The translations under genes were made by a program, and so were the position numbers. This document shows positions 50,931-61,857 of a stretch of 64,000 bases of DNA, piece after piece. Origin of the DNA: JADGRF01 sp035274465 (GTDB lineage: Bacteria; Myxococcota_A; Polyangia; Polyangiales; JAFGIB01); NCBI GenBank assembly GCA_035274465.1, contig DATEOF010000470.1, forward strand, positions 1-64,000, in the 5' to 3' direction. The notes under the pieces are model-generated. The model was not told the origin of the DNA. It saw nothing but the letters and a program-made list of their open reading frames with translations, and ran no database searches. Position 1 is the first letter of the stretch. Each line of letters opens with the position of its first letter.

Positions 50931-52028
50931 TCACGCCGCTTGCGGAAGCGAAAGGGCCGCGGCCACCACGGGATGCGTGATCTTGCCGGCGGCGGCGTTG
51001 AGGCCGTGCGCGAGCTCGGGACGCAGCGCGACCGCGCCCTCGAAGCCGCGGGCGGCGAGCAACAGGCCGTACGGCAAGGTGGTGCTGGTCAGCGCCAGGG
51101 TCGAGGTGCGCGCGACCGCGGCGGGCATGTTCGGCACCGCGTAGTGCAGCACGCGATCGACCTCGTAGATCGGCTCGTCGTGCGTGGTGGCGCGGATGGT
51201 CTCCGCGCAGCCGCCCTGGTCGATCGCCACGTCCACGATCAACGCGCCGTGCTGCATGCGCCGCAGGTGTTCGCGACGGATCAGCTTGGGCGCGCGCGCG
51301 CCGGTCACGAGCACCGCGCCGATCACCAGATCGGCCTGGGCGAGCGACTTGACCAGGTTGGCTTCGTTCGAGTGCAGCGTCTGCACCCGGCCACCGAACA
51401 GATCGTCCAGCTCGGCCAGGCGACGGTGCGAGAGCTCGAGGATGCTCACGTCGGCACCCAGGCCGACGGCCATCTTGGCCGCGTGCGTGCCCACCACGCC
51501 ACCACCGATCACGACCACCTTGCCGCGCTCCACGCCCGGCACGCCACCCAGCAATACGCCGCGGCCACCGTAAGGGCGCTCGAGATACTTGGCGCCTTCT
51601 TGCACGGAGAGCCGGCCGGCGATCGCGCTCATCGGCGCCAGACACGGCAAGCTGCCGTCCGCGAGCTGGATGGTTTCGTAGGCCACCGCGGTCACGCGCT
51701 GCTTCATCAGCGCCACGGCCAGCTCGGGCACCGCAGCCAGGTGCAGATACGTGTAGAGCAGCTGCCCGGGGCGCATCAGCTCGTACTCGCTCGCCAGCGG
51801 CTCCTTCACCTTCACGATCATGTCGGCCTGCGCGAAGACCGCGGCGGCGTCGGTCACCAAGGTGGCCCCGGCGGCGACGTACTCGGCGTCCTCGAAGCCC
51901 GCACCGAGCCCGGCGCTCTCTTGAACCAGCACGCTGTTGCCCTGGGCGATGTAGGCGCGCACACAGTCGGGGGTCGCGGCCACGCGGTACTCGCGGTTCT
52001 TGATTTCCTTCGGGATTCCAATCTTCAT
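50931..52028 (-). CDS. ald: Alanine dehydrogenase
   Basis: 365 residues starting MKIGIPKEIKNREYRVA, the classical N-terminus. The substrate lysine lies in VKVKEP, the catalytic His in LLYTYLHLAA, and the NAD fold in VVVIGGGVVGTHAAKMA. It converts alanine to pyruvate and ammonia, reversibly. An upstream in-frame start at 52064 was not used. The divergent region to the TonB receptor holds a Fur-box-like site. Confidence 0.93.
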   Translation of the reverse strand: MKIGIPKEIKNREYRVAATPDCVRAYIAQGNSVLVQESAGLGAGFEDAEYVAAGATLVTDAAAVFAQADMIVKVKEPLASEYELMRPGQLLYTYLHLAAVPELAVALMKQRVTAVAYETIQLADGSLPCLAPMSAIAGRLSVQEGAKYLERPYGGRGVLLGGVPGVERGKVVVIGGGVVGTHAAKMAVGLGADVSILELSHRRLAELDDLFGGRVQTLHSNEANLVKSLAQADLVIGAVLVTGARAPKLIRREHLRRMQHGALIVDVAIDQGGCAETIRATTHDEPIYEVDRVLHYAVPNMPAAVARTSTLALTSTTLPYGLLLAARGFEGAVALRPELAHGLNAAAGKITHPVVAAALSLPQAA

Positions 52029-52154
52029 GGGCACTGATTTGCGACTTTCGTAGAAGTTGTCCACTCATTTTACGCGATTCGCATTGGGCGCGCAATTGGC
52101 TGGCCGCCGTGCCCGCCCCTGACTTGGGTCACTTTGCCGCACCCATACCGTTCT

Positions 52155-52173
52155 GATATCGACTATCATTTTC
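52155..52173. promoter_or_regulatory. Fur-box-like site
   Basis: GATATCGACTATCATTTTC agrees with the 19-base Fur consensus at 14 positions by my alignment. It lies 20 bases upstream of the GTG of the TonB receptor, in an AT-richer patch of the 164 bases between ald and the receptor. This suits iron repression of the receptor; the site is a prediction. Confidence 0.55.
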
Positions 52174-52192
52174 ATCAAGGCGAAGGCTGTGG

Positions 52193-54148
<1,956 letters not shown>

Positions 54149-54156
54149 GGTACCTG

Positions 54157-54756
54157 ATGCGAGTGTCGATGATCGTGGTCTTGTTGGCGCTGGCGAGTGC
54201 GTGCGCGGCGAAGCTGACGACGTCGGAGAAGTCCGAGCACGGGGGGTTCACGAGTAAGCCGCTCGACGACGGCTCGACCGACACGCTGGTAGACGCGAGC
54301 GAAGAGGAAGACTGGCAGCAATTCGACTTCGACGAGGGCAAGGAGTCGAAGGCCAAGCGCGAGTGGGACATCGCCTTCTCGCGCTTCCGCATCAAGACCA
54401 ATGGCGGCGAAAACGGACCAGGCGGGGTTTACGTCGCCGCCCTACCCGAACAGTCCTTCGAGGAGCTGACGCGCGCTCCCACCTCGGGCTTCGCGGCGGA
54501 TCGCCCGGACAGCGACGAGGACGCCGATACCGATCCCGACAACGTGTTCAACAGCGGCGACGAGGATTGGTACAACTACAACGTCATGCGCCACGAGCTG
54601 TCGCCCAAGGACATCAGCTACGTGATCGCGTCGACCGAGGGCGCGTTCTTCAAGTTCGTGATCGACGCGTACTACAACGACGCGGGCGACCCGGCGAACC
54701 TTCGCTTTCGCTGGGCGGAGATCGAAGCGCCCGACGGCGAGTGGAAGCCGGATTGA
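54157..54756 (+). CDS. HmuY-like lipoprotein 1
   Basis: 199 residues with a signal peptide ending LASAC. The HmuY pattern is visible: TLVDASEEEDWQQFDFDEGKE, then WDIAFSRFRIKTNGGENGPGGVYVA and a C-terminal FKFVIDAYYNDAG...FRW segment. HmuY proteins bind heme at the cell surface and pass it to a TonB receptor. It lies nine bases behind the receptor with GAGG before the ATG, so the two are one operon. Its end overlaps the convergent protease gene by 85 bases. Confidence 0.78.
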   Translation: MRVSMIVVLLALASACAAKLTTSEKSEHGGFTSKPLDDGSTDTLVDASEEEDWQQFDFDEGKESKAKREWDIAFSRFRIKTNGGENGPGGVYVAALPEQSFEELTRAPTSGFAADRPDSDEDADTDPDNVFNSGDEDWYNYNVMRHELSPKDISYVIASTEGAFFKFVIDAYYNDAGDPANLRFRWAEIEAPDGEWKPD

Positions 54757-56165
54757 AGCCGGCGCCGTCTGGCGAGCACCAGCAGCAGCAGACCCAGCAG
54801 CCATGCGGCAGACGCGCCGTCCGACGCGCTACCCACGCGGCAGCCACCACCCTCGTCCCGGCCGTCGTCTTCCGGCGCCGGTTCGGCGCTGGCGCACGCT
54901 CCCAGACACACCTCCGGCCGCGCGCTCTCCCCGGTCAGCCGGCTGTTGATCACCGCCGCGAACACGGTATCGCCGGCCGCGATCTCGTCGAGCTCGAGCG
55001 AGCGCTCCCGGTCTGCCGCCGTCAGCTTCAAGTCCTCGATCTTCGCCCCAGCCACGCGCGCCAGCAGCAGGCGAACGCCGCCGAGATCCCCGGCGCCGCC
55101 GCTCACGATCAAGTGTACTGGCCCGCGCTGGCTCACGCGCGCGGAGAAGAACCGCGCGGCCAGCGGGAACACGCGCAGGGCGTCGTCTTCGTACGGCAGG
55201 CTGACGCCCTTGACCTCGAGCTCCGCGTAGCCTGCGCCGCCGGCGTAGCCGCGCTCGGGATCCGCGCGACCGCCCGTGAACAAATTCCAGCTGCTGAACT
55301 CGGTGAACGCTGCGCCGAGCGAGCTGTCGTGCGCGTCGACCAGCACGCGATCCAGCACCTCCGGCCAGGTCTTGCTACCACCCGCCTCGGCCTGATCGCG
55401 CAACGCCTCCCACAGCTCGCGGATCACGTCTCTTCCGTAACGTTCGCCCAGGTACTGGAAGAACAGGCTGCTGCCGTAGCTGAACTGATCGAACGGCCCC
55501 ATCGGCTCCTGTTCGAGGGAGCGCTCGGTGTTGTCCAGGTAGCCCGCGACGAAGCCTTCGAGATCGGTGAGCGTGGGATCGTACTGCTCCGATGCCCATA
55601 CCGCCGTGCCCTCCCCGGTCACGCGCCCGGCCTCAGCGTCGTAGCCGGCCTGCACTGCGTGAAAGTACTCGTGGCTGGCGAGGATGCGCGTCGCGCGCGC
55701 GAGCGACGGGTAGTTGCGGCCGTTGAAGTCGTTCTCGTGCAGCATGTAGCCGGTGCAGCGGAACGGTTGGTCGCGCAGGCAATTTTCCCTCCGGAACTCG
55801 CCGTCCGAGCTGGTCGGGAAGTCGAGCAGGTAGACGTCGAAGCGGCCGTCGCCGTCCGACAGCGGCGGCTCGAAGCCGAGCTCACTCGCGTAGTACGCGC
55901 CCACCGCGGCGTATTCCTGGGCGACTTGCTGCACGAAGTCGGGCACGCCGTCTGCGTTCGCGTCGGCGCTCGGCACCGCGTGCTCGCCCGCGCGCGTGTA
56001 GTGGATGCGAAACTTGCCGTCGGCGGAGTCCAGCTGCTCGACGCGATCGCTCGCGCCGAACTTGGGCGGCGACGTATTGCTGTTCGGCATGTCCGGGCGC
56101 TGCGCTACCGCGGGGCAGGTGAGCGCGGCGCATGCAGCTGACAGCAGCAGCGCGGCGCCGCGCAT
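54672..56165 (-). CDS. Secreted metalloprotease-like protein with MYXO-CTERM tail (MXAN_6640-like)
   Basis: 497 residues with a signal peptide. The zinc motif HEYFH is at 165-169 in ILASHEYFHAVQAGYD, followed by EGTAVWASEQ, whose Glu may be the third ligand. Near the C-terminus GGGCRVGSASDGASAAWLLG...LLLVLARRRR resembles the MYXO-CTERM sorting signal, although about 28 residues follow it. The gene begins at the base ending the upstream HmuY-like stop (TGATG), so the two are coupled. It may release heme from host or prey proteins (inference). Confidence 0.75.
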   Translation of the reverse strand: MRGAALLLSAACAALTCPAVAQRPDMPNSNTSPPKFGASDRVEQLDSADGKFRIHYTRAGEHAVPSADANADGVPDFVQQVAQEYAAVGAYYASELGFEPPLSDGDGRFDVYLLDFPTSSDGEFRRENCLRDQPFRCTGYMLHENDFNGRNYPSLARATRILASHEYFHAVQAGYDAEAGRVTGEGTAVWASEQYDPTLTDLEGFVAGYLDNTERSLEQEPMGPFDQFSYGSSLFFQYLGERYGRDVIRELWEALRDQAEAGGSKTWPEVLDRVLVDAHDSSLGAAFTEFSSWNLFTGGRADPERGYAGGAGYAELEVKGVSLPYEDDALRVFPLAARFFSARVSQRGPVHLIVSGGAGDLGGVRLLLARVAGAKIEDLKLTAADRERSLELDEIAAGDTVFAAVINSRLTGESARPEVCLGACASAEPAPEDDGRDEGGGCRVGSASDGASAAWLLGLLLLVLARRRRLQSGFHSPSGASISAQRKRRFAGSPASL

Positions 56166-56923
56166 CACGGCAGGAAATTCCAGCGCACCCGCACGTTGCC
56201 GGCCCCGGAGGCGGTCATGGGCACCTTGCCGGTCGCGTCGCACACCTTCTGATTTTCGGGTGAGTAGTATGAGAGCACCTCGAGCTTCACGTGGCGCTTC
56301 TTGGGCAACGCCAAGACGTACACGTTCTTGGTCATCTGCACACAGTTCTGGTACGTCCAGAAGCTCGCGAGCGCGGTCGCGGGCGCATTGAGGCCGGAAC
56401 CGTCCGCCACGAGCTCGCAGCCGTCCTCGGTGAAGTATTGCTCCGTGCGTAGGTCGAGATTCGCTGGAACTGCCTTCAAGTCGGCGAACTGCGTCTTCGG
56501 CGCGGTGCGCGCGACAGTCACTTCGCCAGGTCCGGATACACCGCTGTTCACGCGGACCACGTAGCGCCGAAACGCGATGTCCCAGTCCAACGACTCGAAC
56601 GCATCGTCGTCACTCAGCGCGACCTTGACCAGGCCCTTGTCGGTGAAGCGCGCATACACGAAGCTCTGGGTGGCATTCAGGCCGCCGCCGGTCGCATCGA
56701 CGTAGGACACGAACCCATCGGGGTCCTCGCCTTCCTCGCGAATTTTACCGCTCGCCGGCTCGTCATACAGCATCAGCATCGAGATCGATTGATCCGTGCA
56801 CGGCACGTCGCGCAGGTTCGCGGACTTCGTCGGTTTGATGACGTCGTTTTCGCCGTCATCCGGGTTGGCTTCCGCGCAGCCGAGCAGAGTCAAGATGCAC
56901 ACGGCGGGTAGGATCGAACGCAT
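56165..56923 (-). CDS. HmuY-like lipoprotein 2
   Basis: 252 residues behind GGAG, with a signal peptide ending LTLLGC. The body repeats the HmuY outline: DATGGGLNATQSFVYARFTDKGLVKV, then LDWDIAFRRYVVRVNSGVSGPGEVTVA. It is longer than copy 1 and has six Cys in the mature part. It is encoded on the opposite strand from the receptor, in an operon with the protease, and diverges from the subtilisin gene. Confidence 0.75.
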   Translation of the reverse strand: MRSILPAVCILTLLGCAEANPDDGENDVIKPTKSANLRDVPCTDQSISMLMLYDEPASGKIREEGEDPDGFVSYVDATGGGLNATQSFVYARFTDKGLVKVALSDDDAFESLDWDIAFRRYVVRVNSGVSGPGEVTVARTAPKTQFADLKAVPANLDLRTEQYFTEDGCELVADGSGLNAPATALASFWTYQNCVQMTKNVYVLALPKKRHVKLEVLSYYSPENQKVCDATGKVPMTASGAGNVRVRWNFLP

Positions 56924-56971
56924 TGGGGACTCCGTGAGGGATCGACTACGATCAGTCTTGAAGTTTTGCAA

Positions 56972-58603
56972 ATGAATTTGAAAATCGAATTCAACAGGCT
57001 CGGCGTGGTGTTGGGGCTGATCGCATGCGTGTGCGGGCGGGTGCAAGCCGACGGGGGGACTGGCGGGGTTTGGTATCGGGATGGGGGGGACTGGGTCTCG
57101 GCAACGCGGGGGGTGGATCCGCGGGAATTGGCGTTGCGGGTGGGGCCCAGGACGTTTCGGGGGCGGGTTGGCCAGGGGGCGATCGTGACCCTGGCCCCGG
57201 GTGTTGGGGTGGACGCGTTTCTGCGTGCTCAACGACTGACAGCGAGCACGAGCACGAGCACCAGCACGAGCACGAGCACGAGCGAGGGTCGAGAGGGGGG
57301 ATCTGCTGTCGCCCTGAATCCTCGTCTGCGGATGTACTTGGTGGAGAGTTCCGTCCCTGGGGAGGACGGGTTGGACGTGGCCGTGCGGCTCTCGGGGTCG
57401 CAGGCGGTGGTGGGGGCGATTCCGGATTTGATGTTGGGTCGCGTGGCTGCTGCTTCGCTTTCGGTGCCGCCGAATGATCCTCGGTATCGGGGGCAGTGGT
57501 ACTTGTCGGCGATCGAGATCGAGCGGGTCTGGAGGGTGGTGAGTGGGGATGCGGACACCACCGTGGTGGTGATCGATGATGGGTGCGACTTGAAGCACCC
57601 GGATCTCGAGGCCGCGATGCTGCCCGGCTTGGATGTCATCGATGGGGATGACGATCCGAGCTTCTCACCGGGCGTGCGGGGCAATGAGCACGGGACAGCT
57701 TGTTCGGGGATCATTGCCGCCGTCGGCGACAACAAGATCGGGATCGCCGGGGTGTGTCCGCGCTGCACGCTGCGTTGCGTGCGGCTGTTCGACAAGACTC
57801 ACTCGCTGATCCCGCTGAGCGCCGATATCGCCGCCTTCAACTTCGCGTTCGAGACCGGCGCGGCCGTGGTCTCGAACAGTTGGGGGTTCTCCGAGCCGCA
57901 GCCGGTCGCGCGGACCATCCGCGCTGCGATCGAGGAGCTGCTGGATAGCGGACGCGATGGCAAAGGCAGTCTGGTGGTGTTCGCCGCGGGCAACGAGAAC
58001 CGCGAGGTCGAGGATGACGAGATCGCGGCCATCCCCGGGGTACTCAACGTCGGGGCGATCAACAACTTCGACGAAGCCGCACCCTTCAGTAACTACGGCA
58101 AGTCGCTCAGCCTGACCGCGCCGACCGGTACGCTGACCACCGATATCTCGGGCAGCGACGGCGCAGACCGTACCGACTACACGAGCCTGTTCGGCGGCAC
58201 GTCCTCGGCCTGCCCGGTCGTGGCCGGCGTGGCCGCCCTGATGGTGAGCGCGCTGCCGGACAAGAGCGCGCGCGAGATCGGCGATCTATTGATGAGCAGC
58301 GCCCGGGCTGCACCCTACGCTACCCCCGATGCCCAGGGTCACGACAAGCTCTACGGCCGCGGCATCGTCGCACCCGTCGCTGCGCTCGCGGCCTCCGGGA
58401 TCAAAGTGCCGCCCGCGCCGCCGAAGACTATCAAGGATGCCGGGGCTGCAGCCGACGGCGGCGAGCGATCCGACGCCGACGACTCGGGCTGCGGCTGCTC
58501 GCTGCCGGGCGCTCGGGCCCGCGGGGGCTCCGGCTGGGCGGCCGCGCTGGTACTGCTGGCGCTGGCCACCCGCCGGAAGCGGAAGAATTCGAAAACTCAG
58601 TAG
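56972..58603 (+). CDS. Subtilisin-family (S8) protease with MYXO-CTERM tail
   Basis: 543 residues. After a signal peptide and a propeptide-like region comes the S8 domain with its triad: Asp in VVVIDDGCDLKHPDLE, His in GNEHGTACSGIIA and Ser in FGGTSSACPVVAGVAALM, plus the oxyanion Asn in VVFAAGNENREVE. The C-terminus, SGCGCSLPGARARGGSGWAA...LLALATRRKRK, is MYXO-CTERM-like, so it may be surface-sorted. The first ~170 codons are markedly richer in G at third positions and in GGG runs than the rest. A Ser-Thr repeat lies within that part. Confidence 0.88.
   Translation: MNLKIEFNRLGVVLGLIACVCGRVQADGGTGGVWYRDGGDWVSATRGVDPRELALRVGPRTFRGRVGQGAIVTLAPGVGVDAFLRAQRLTASTSTSTSTSTSTSEGREGGSAVALNPRLRMYLVESSVPGEDGLDVAVRLSGSQAVVGAIPDLMLGRVAAASLSVPPNDPRYRGQWYLSAIEIERVWRVVSGDADTTVVVIDDGCDLKHPDLEAAMLPGLDVIDGDDDPSFSPGVRGNEHGTACSGIIAAVGDNKIGIAGVCPRCTLRCVRLFDKTHSLIPLSADIAAFNFAFETGAAVVSNSWGFSEPQPVARTIRAAIEELLDSGRDGKGSLVVFAAGNENREVEDDEIAAIPGVLNVGAINNFDEAAPFSNYGKSLSLTAPTGTLTTDISGSDGADRTDYTSLFGGTSSACPVVAGVAALMVSALPDKSAREIGDLLMSSARAAPYATPDAQGHDKLYGRGIVAPVAALAASGIKVPPAPPKTIKDAGAAADGGERSDADDSGCGCSLPGARARGGSGWAAALVLLALATRRKRKNSKTQ
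57245..57283 (+). repeat. Tandem hexanucleotide repeat encoding (Ser-Thr)n
   Basis: Six and a half copies of AGCACG, one with an ACC variant, encode 13 alternating Ser/Thr in the propeptide-like region of the subtilisin. Being a multiple of three, length changes would keep the frame. Such tracts often vary between strains. Confidence 0.8.
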
Positions 58604-59910
58604 CGGTAGGCTTCGGGCTTGTACGGACCCTCGACCGGAACGCCGAGGTAGTCGGACTGATCCTTGGAGAGCGTCTCGAGCTTCACGCCGAGCTTGCCGA
58701 GGTGTAGGCGCGCGACCTTCTCGTCCAGCTGCTTGGGCAGCACGTACACGGCGCCCTTCTTGTACTTGGCCGCCTCGTTCCAGAGCGTGAGCTGAGCCAG
58801 CACCTGGTTCGTGAACGACGTCGACATCACGAAGCTCGGGTGGCCGGTGGCGCAGCCGAGGTTCACCAGGCGGCCGCGAGCCAGGACGATCAGCTTCTTG
58901 CCGTCGGGGAAGATGAAGTGGTCGACCTGGTCCTTGATCTTCTCTTCCTTGATCTCGGGGTTCTTCTCCAGCCAGGCGATGTCGATCTCGCAGTCGAAGT
59001 GCCCGATGTTGCAGACGATGGCTTCGTTGCGCATCGCCTTGAGGTGCTCGGCCCGGATGATGTCCTTGCAGCCGGTAGCCGTGACGAAGATGTCGCCGCG
59101 CGAGGCCGCGTCGTTCATCGTCGTGACCTCGTAGCCCTCCATCGCCGCCTGCAGCGCGCAGATCGGGTCGATCTCGGTGATCAGCACGCGGGCGCCGGCG
59201 CCGCGCAGGGCGTGGGCGCAACCCTTGCCCACGTCGCCGAAGCCGGCCACGACCGCGACCTTGCCCGCGAACATCACGTCCGTCGCGCGCTTGATCCCGT
59301 CGGCCAACGATTCCCGGCAACCGTACAGGTTGTCGAACTTGCTCTTGGTCACCGAGTCGTTGACGTTGATCGCCGGGCACTTCAGCTTGCCCTCGGCCGC
59401 CATGCGAACCAGCGCGTGGACGCCGGTGGTGGTTTCCTCGGACAGGCCGCGGATCGGGTCCGCGCCCTGGAAGAATTGCGGGTAGTCGCGATGCACGATC
59501 GCGGTCAGGTCGCCGCCGTCGTCCAGCAGCATGTTCGGGGCCTTGCCGTCCTTGAACGCCTTCAGCTGCTGATGGATGCACCAGTCGTACTCTTCGAGCG
59601 ACTCGCCCTTCCACGCGAACACGGGGATCCCCGCGGCCGCGATCGCGGCGGCGGCCTGGTCCTGGGTCGAGTAGATGTTGCAGCTCGTCCAAGTCACCTC
59701 GGCGCCGAGGTCGACCAGGGTCTCGATCAGCACCGCGGTCTGGATGGTCATGTGCAGGCAACCCGCGACGCGGGCACCGGCCAGCGGCTTCTTGCCGCGG
59801 TACTCCTCGCGGAGCGCCATCAGACCGGGCATCTCGGTCTCGGCGATCAGAATCTCTTTACGTCCCCAGTCCGCGAGGTTGAGGTCCGCTACCTTGTAAT
59901 TGTCGGCCAT
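58597..59910 (-). CDS. ahcY: Adenosylhomocysteinase
   Basis: 437 residues ending in the family C-terminus KPEAYRY. The substrate lysine/aspartate pair is in NDSVTKSKFDNLYGC and the NAD fold in AVVAGFGDVGKGCAHALRG. It splits S-adenosylhomocysteine to adenosine and homocysteine, closing the methylation cycle. It is co-transcribed with the SahR-like regulator upstream (three-base gap) and overlaps the subtilisin gene by seven bases. Confidence 0.96.
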   Translation of the reverse strand: MADNYKVADLNLADWGRKEILIAETEMPGLMALREEYRGKKPLAGARVAGCLHMTIQTAVLIETLVDLGAEVTWTSCNIYSTQDQAAAAIAAAGIPVFAWKGESLEEYDWCIHQQLKAFKDGKAPNMLLDDGGDLTAIVHRDYPQFFQGADPIRGLSEETTTGVHALVRMAAEGKLKCPAINVNDSVTKSKFDNLYGCRESLADGIKRATDVMFAGKVAVVAGFGDVGKGCAHALRGAGARVLITEIDPICALQAAMEGYEVTTMNDAASRGDIFVTATGCKDIIRAEHLKAMRNEAIVCNIGHFDCEIDIAWLEKNPEIKEEKIKDQVDHFIFPDGKKLIVLARGRLVNLGCATGHPSFVMSTSFTNQVLAQLTLWNEAAKYKKGAVYVLPKQLDEKVARLHLGKLGVKLETLSKDQSDYLGVPVEGPYKPEAYRY

Positions 59911-59913
59911 GAG

Positions 59914-60921
59914 TCAGTCTCCTTCTGTCGTCAGTCTTAGATCTGCTGCTTGAACCGGACTCCGCGCGGAAAGCACGTGCCAGCTGAGATGTGCGTCGGG
60001 ACCCGCGGGATGGAACGTGGCTGGAAGCCGGGTCACCCGCACGTCCGAAAGCCCCGCCGCCGAGGCATGAGCTTGCAACTCGGTTGCGCCGAAGCCCAGC
60101 CATAGATCGGCCTGTTGCTCGCGCATCGCTTCGTCGTCGTGTGCTTCGTAGTCCAACACGAGCAGGCGCCCACCCGGGCGCACCCGGCTCGCGAGTAAGC
60201 GCAGCGCATCGGCCGGGCGCGGTGCGTGGTGCACCACGCGCGAGGCGATCACCACGTCGGCTTGCGGCAGACCTTCCAGACTCGCCGCATCGTTCAGATC
60301 TGCGCGCAGCAGCTCGACGTTGTCGTGGCCGCGCCGCGCCATCCGCCGCTGCGCGAGCTCGAGCTGCGCGTCCTCCCGGTCGAGCGCGATCACGCGCCGG
60401 AACAGCGGCGCCAACACCTCGAGCAGGCGCCCATCTCCGGTGCCGACCTCGATCGCCAGCTCGCGCGCCGGGATGAGTCCGGAGAGCATGGACAAATACG
60501 CAGGTAGCTCGGCCGGGAAGCCGACCGAGTCCGCCTCGCTTCGCTCCTTGGCCTTGCCGAAGAACTCGCGCGCGGCCGCGTCGCGACGCCGGATCAGCTC
60601 GGGCACCCGTTCGAAGACGCGTTCGGTCGCGCACAGCGTGCGGCCGGCTTCGAGCGCGTCGCGGATCACGGCGTCGTGCTCGGCCGCAGCCAGCAGACGC
60701 ACGAACACACGCGTGCCTTGCCGCCGTTCGGTGAGCATTCCGAGCTTCCGCAACGCAGCCGCATGTCGAGACACGTTCGACTGGCTCTCGTCCAGGAGCT
60801 CGCTGAGCTCGCCGATCGACAACTCCTCGGTCGCTGCAAGCGCAAGTAGGCGTAGGCGCACGGGTTCTCCGAGAACCCTGTACAATTCCCAACGCTTATC
60901 GCTTTCGATCGGGGCGTGCAC
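59914..60921 (-). CDS. SahR-like ArsR-family regulator with SAM-methyltransferase domain
   Basis: 335 residues from a GTG. The ArsR helix-turn-helix lies at VLGEPVRLRLLALAATEELSIGELSELLDESQSNVSRHAAAL. A class I methyltransferase fold follows (LAIEVGTGDGRLLEVLAPLF, VRPGGRLLVLDYEAHDD). SahR, described in Proteobacteria, has this architecture and represses methionine/SAM-cycle genes until S-adenosylhomocysteine binds; ahcY directly behind it fits. A TTG at 60957 could also start the frame, but it lies inside the promoter. The putative promoter and operator are at 60929-60957. Confidence 0.8.
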   Translation of the reverse strand: MHAPIESDKRWELYRVLGEPVRLRLLALAATEELSIGELSELLDESQSNVSRHAAALRKLGMLTERRQGTRVFVRLLAAAEHDAVIRDALEAGRTLCATERVFERVPELIRRRDAAAREFFGKAKERSEADSVGFPAELPAYLSMLSGLIPARELAIEVGTGDGRLLEVLAPLFRRVIALDREDAQLELAQRRMARRGHDNVELLRADLNDAASLEGLPQADVVIASRVVHHAPRPADALRLLASRVRPGGRLLVLDYEAHDDEAMREQQADLWLGFGATELQAHASAAGLSDVRVTRLPATFHPAGPDAHLSWHVLSARSPVQAADLRLTTEGD

Positions 60922-60928
60922 CTCGATC

Positions 60929-60957
60929 GTTATATGCGTTGTTGCGTATACACGCAA
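60929..60957 (-). promoter_or_regulatory. Promoter and operator of the SahR-like gene
   Basis: Read on the minus strand, TTGCGT and TATAAC are spaced by 17 bases, a good housekeeping-sigma promoter. The expected start of transcription falls within a base or two of the GTG at 60921, so the message may be leaderless. TTGCGT and ACGCAA (60942-60957, four-base spacer) form a dyad over the -35 and spacer, suited to autorepression. Confidence 0.6.
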
Positions 60958-61090
60958 GTATCATTTGGGACTCAATTGTTCGCAAAAGTCCTGCATCTCA
61001 CGTTTCATACCCGCACACGGAGACAGGGGTCTGGTCTTCAACGGGGAGGTGCGTCAGGCTAGCGGCCATCCTCGGGAGCAGGGGAACCGC

Positions 61091-61720
61091 ATGCAAATGA
61101 GCCTGAGTCGTTGCAGCTTCGTGGCAGCAGTCCTGGTTGTCTCCACAATCGCGGGCGCGTCAGCTGTCACGAACGCTCGCGCCGACGTCGACACCTCACC
61201 GCTGTTGCAGCAGGCGATGCGGTTTCGAGTGGGAGTGCACAAGCGAAAGAAGGGGGCGAGCATCCCCATCTACCACTGCCGGCAAGCTCGCGAGGGCTGC
61301 GACCGGCGATTGACCGAGTTCGCGCACTATTTGATCGACGCCGGTGAAAAGAATGGCGTCGATCCCTGGTTGCTGGCTGCCATGGCGTTCCGCGAGAGCG
61401 GAATGAACCCGTTTGTCGTGGGAGCGGTCGGGGAACTCGGCATTTTGCAGCTTCACCCGAAGAACAAGCGCGTGCAGAACGTGCGGTTCGTCCGGGACAG
61501 CTCGTACCGGGCGCGCTGCCGCAACCAGCCGGGCGCCTGCCAACGCGAGGTCGTCGACCGAGCGGCCGAGATCCTCGCGCGCTCGATGGAGATGTGCGGC
61601 GGTGACCTGAACTCGGCGCTCGGCCTCTATAACAGTGGCAAGTGCGGCGGGAATCAGAAGTACGCCGATCGGATCCTGGTCGAGCGCGACAGGCTGAAGG
61701 AAGCCGTCGGTCTGCTGTAA
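61091..61720 (+). CDS. Lytic transglycosylase-like (SLT-domain) protein
   Basis: 209 residues behind AGGGGAA, with a signal peptide (FVAAVLVVSTIAGASAVTNARA). The SLT fold shows DPWLLAAMAFRESGMNPFVVG, with the catalytic Glu in RESG, then GELGILQLHP in place of the usual G-x-x-G-L-M-Q-x-x-P, and ALGLYNSGKC near the end. These enzymes cut the peptidoglycan glycan chain in the periplasm. Five Cys are unusual for the family. Confidence 0.8.
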   Translation: MQMSLSRCSFVAAVLVVSTIAGASAVTNARADVDTSPLLQQAMRFRVGVHKRKKGASIPIYHCRQAREGCDRRLTEFAHYLIDAGEKNGVDPWLLAAMAFRESGMNPFVVGAVGELGILQLHPKNKRVQNVRFVRDSSYRARCRNQPGACQREVVDRAAEILARSMEMCGGDLNSALGLYNSGKCGGNQKYADRILVERDRLKEAVGLL

Positions 61721-61724
61721 TAAC

Positions 61725-61749
61725 CGGGGGAACGTCGCACGTTCCCCCG
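61725..61749. terminator. Perfect 11-bp hairpin after the transglycosylase gene
   Basis: CGGGGGAACGT and ACGTTCCCCCG pair exactly around CGC, starting four bases after the TAA. No T-run follows. The next 100 bases contain two copies of CGCTCCGCT but no gene. Confidence 0.5.
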
Positions 61750-61857
61750 CCCCGCCGAGCAAAGCTCGTCGGGGCCCCACCCCTTCACGAGGTTCGCTCC
61801 GCTCACCGGAGCTGCGCTCCGCTGGCGCTGGCCGACAAAAGACCGTAGAAGCCCTCG

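Noticed and set aside
56924..57598. Upstream extension of the HmuY-like 2 frame to 57598
   Set aside because: The added residues are the antisense of the subtilisin propeptide and its Ser-Thr repeat (Arg/Ala repeats), and the ATG at 56923 opens a proper signal peptide with GGAG upstream.
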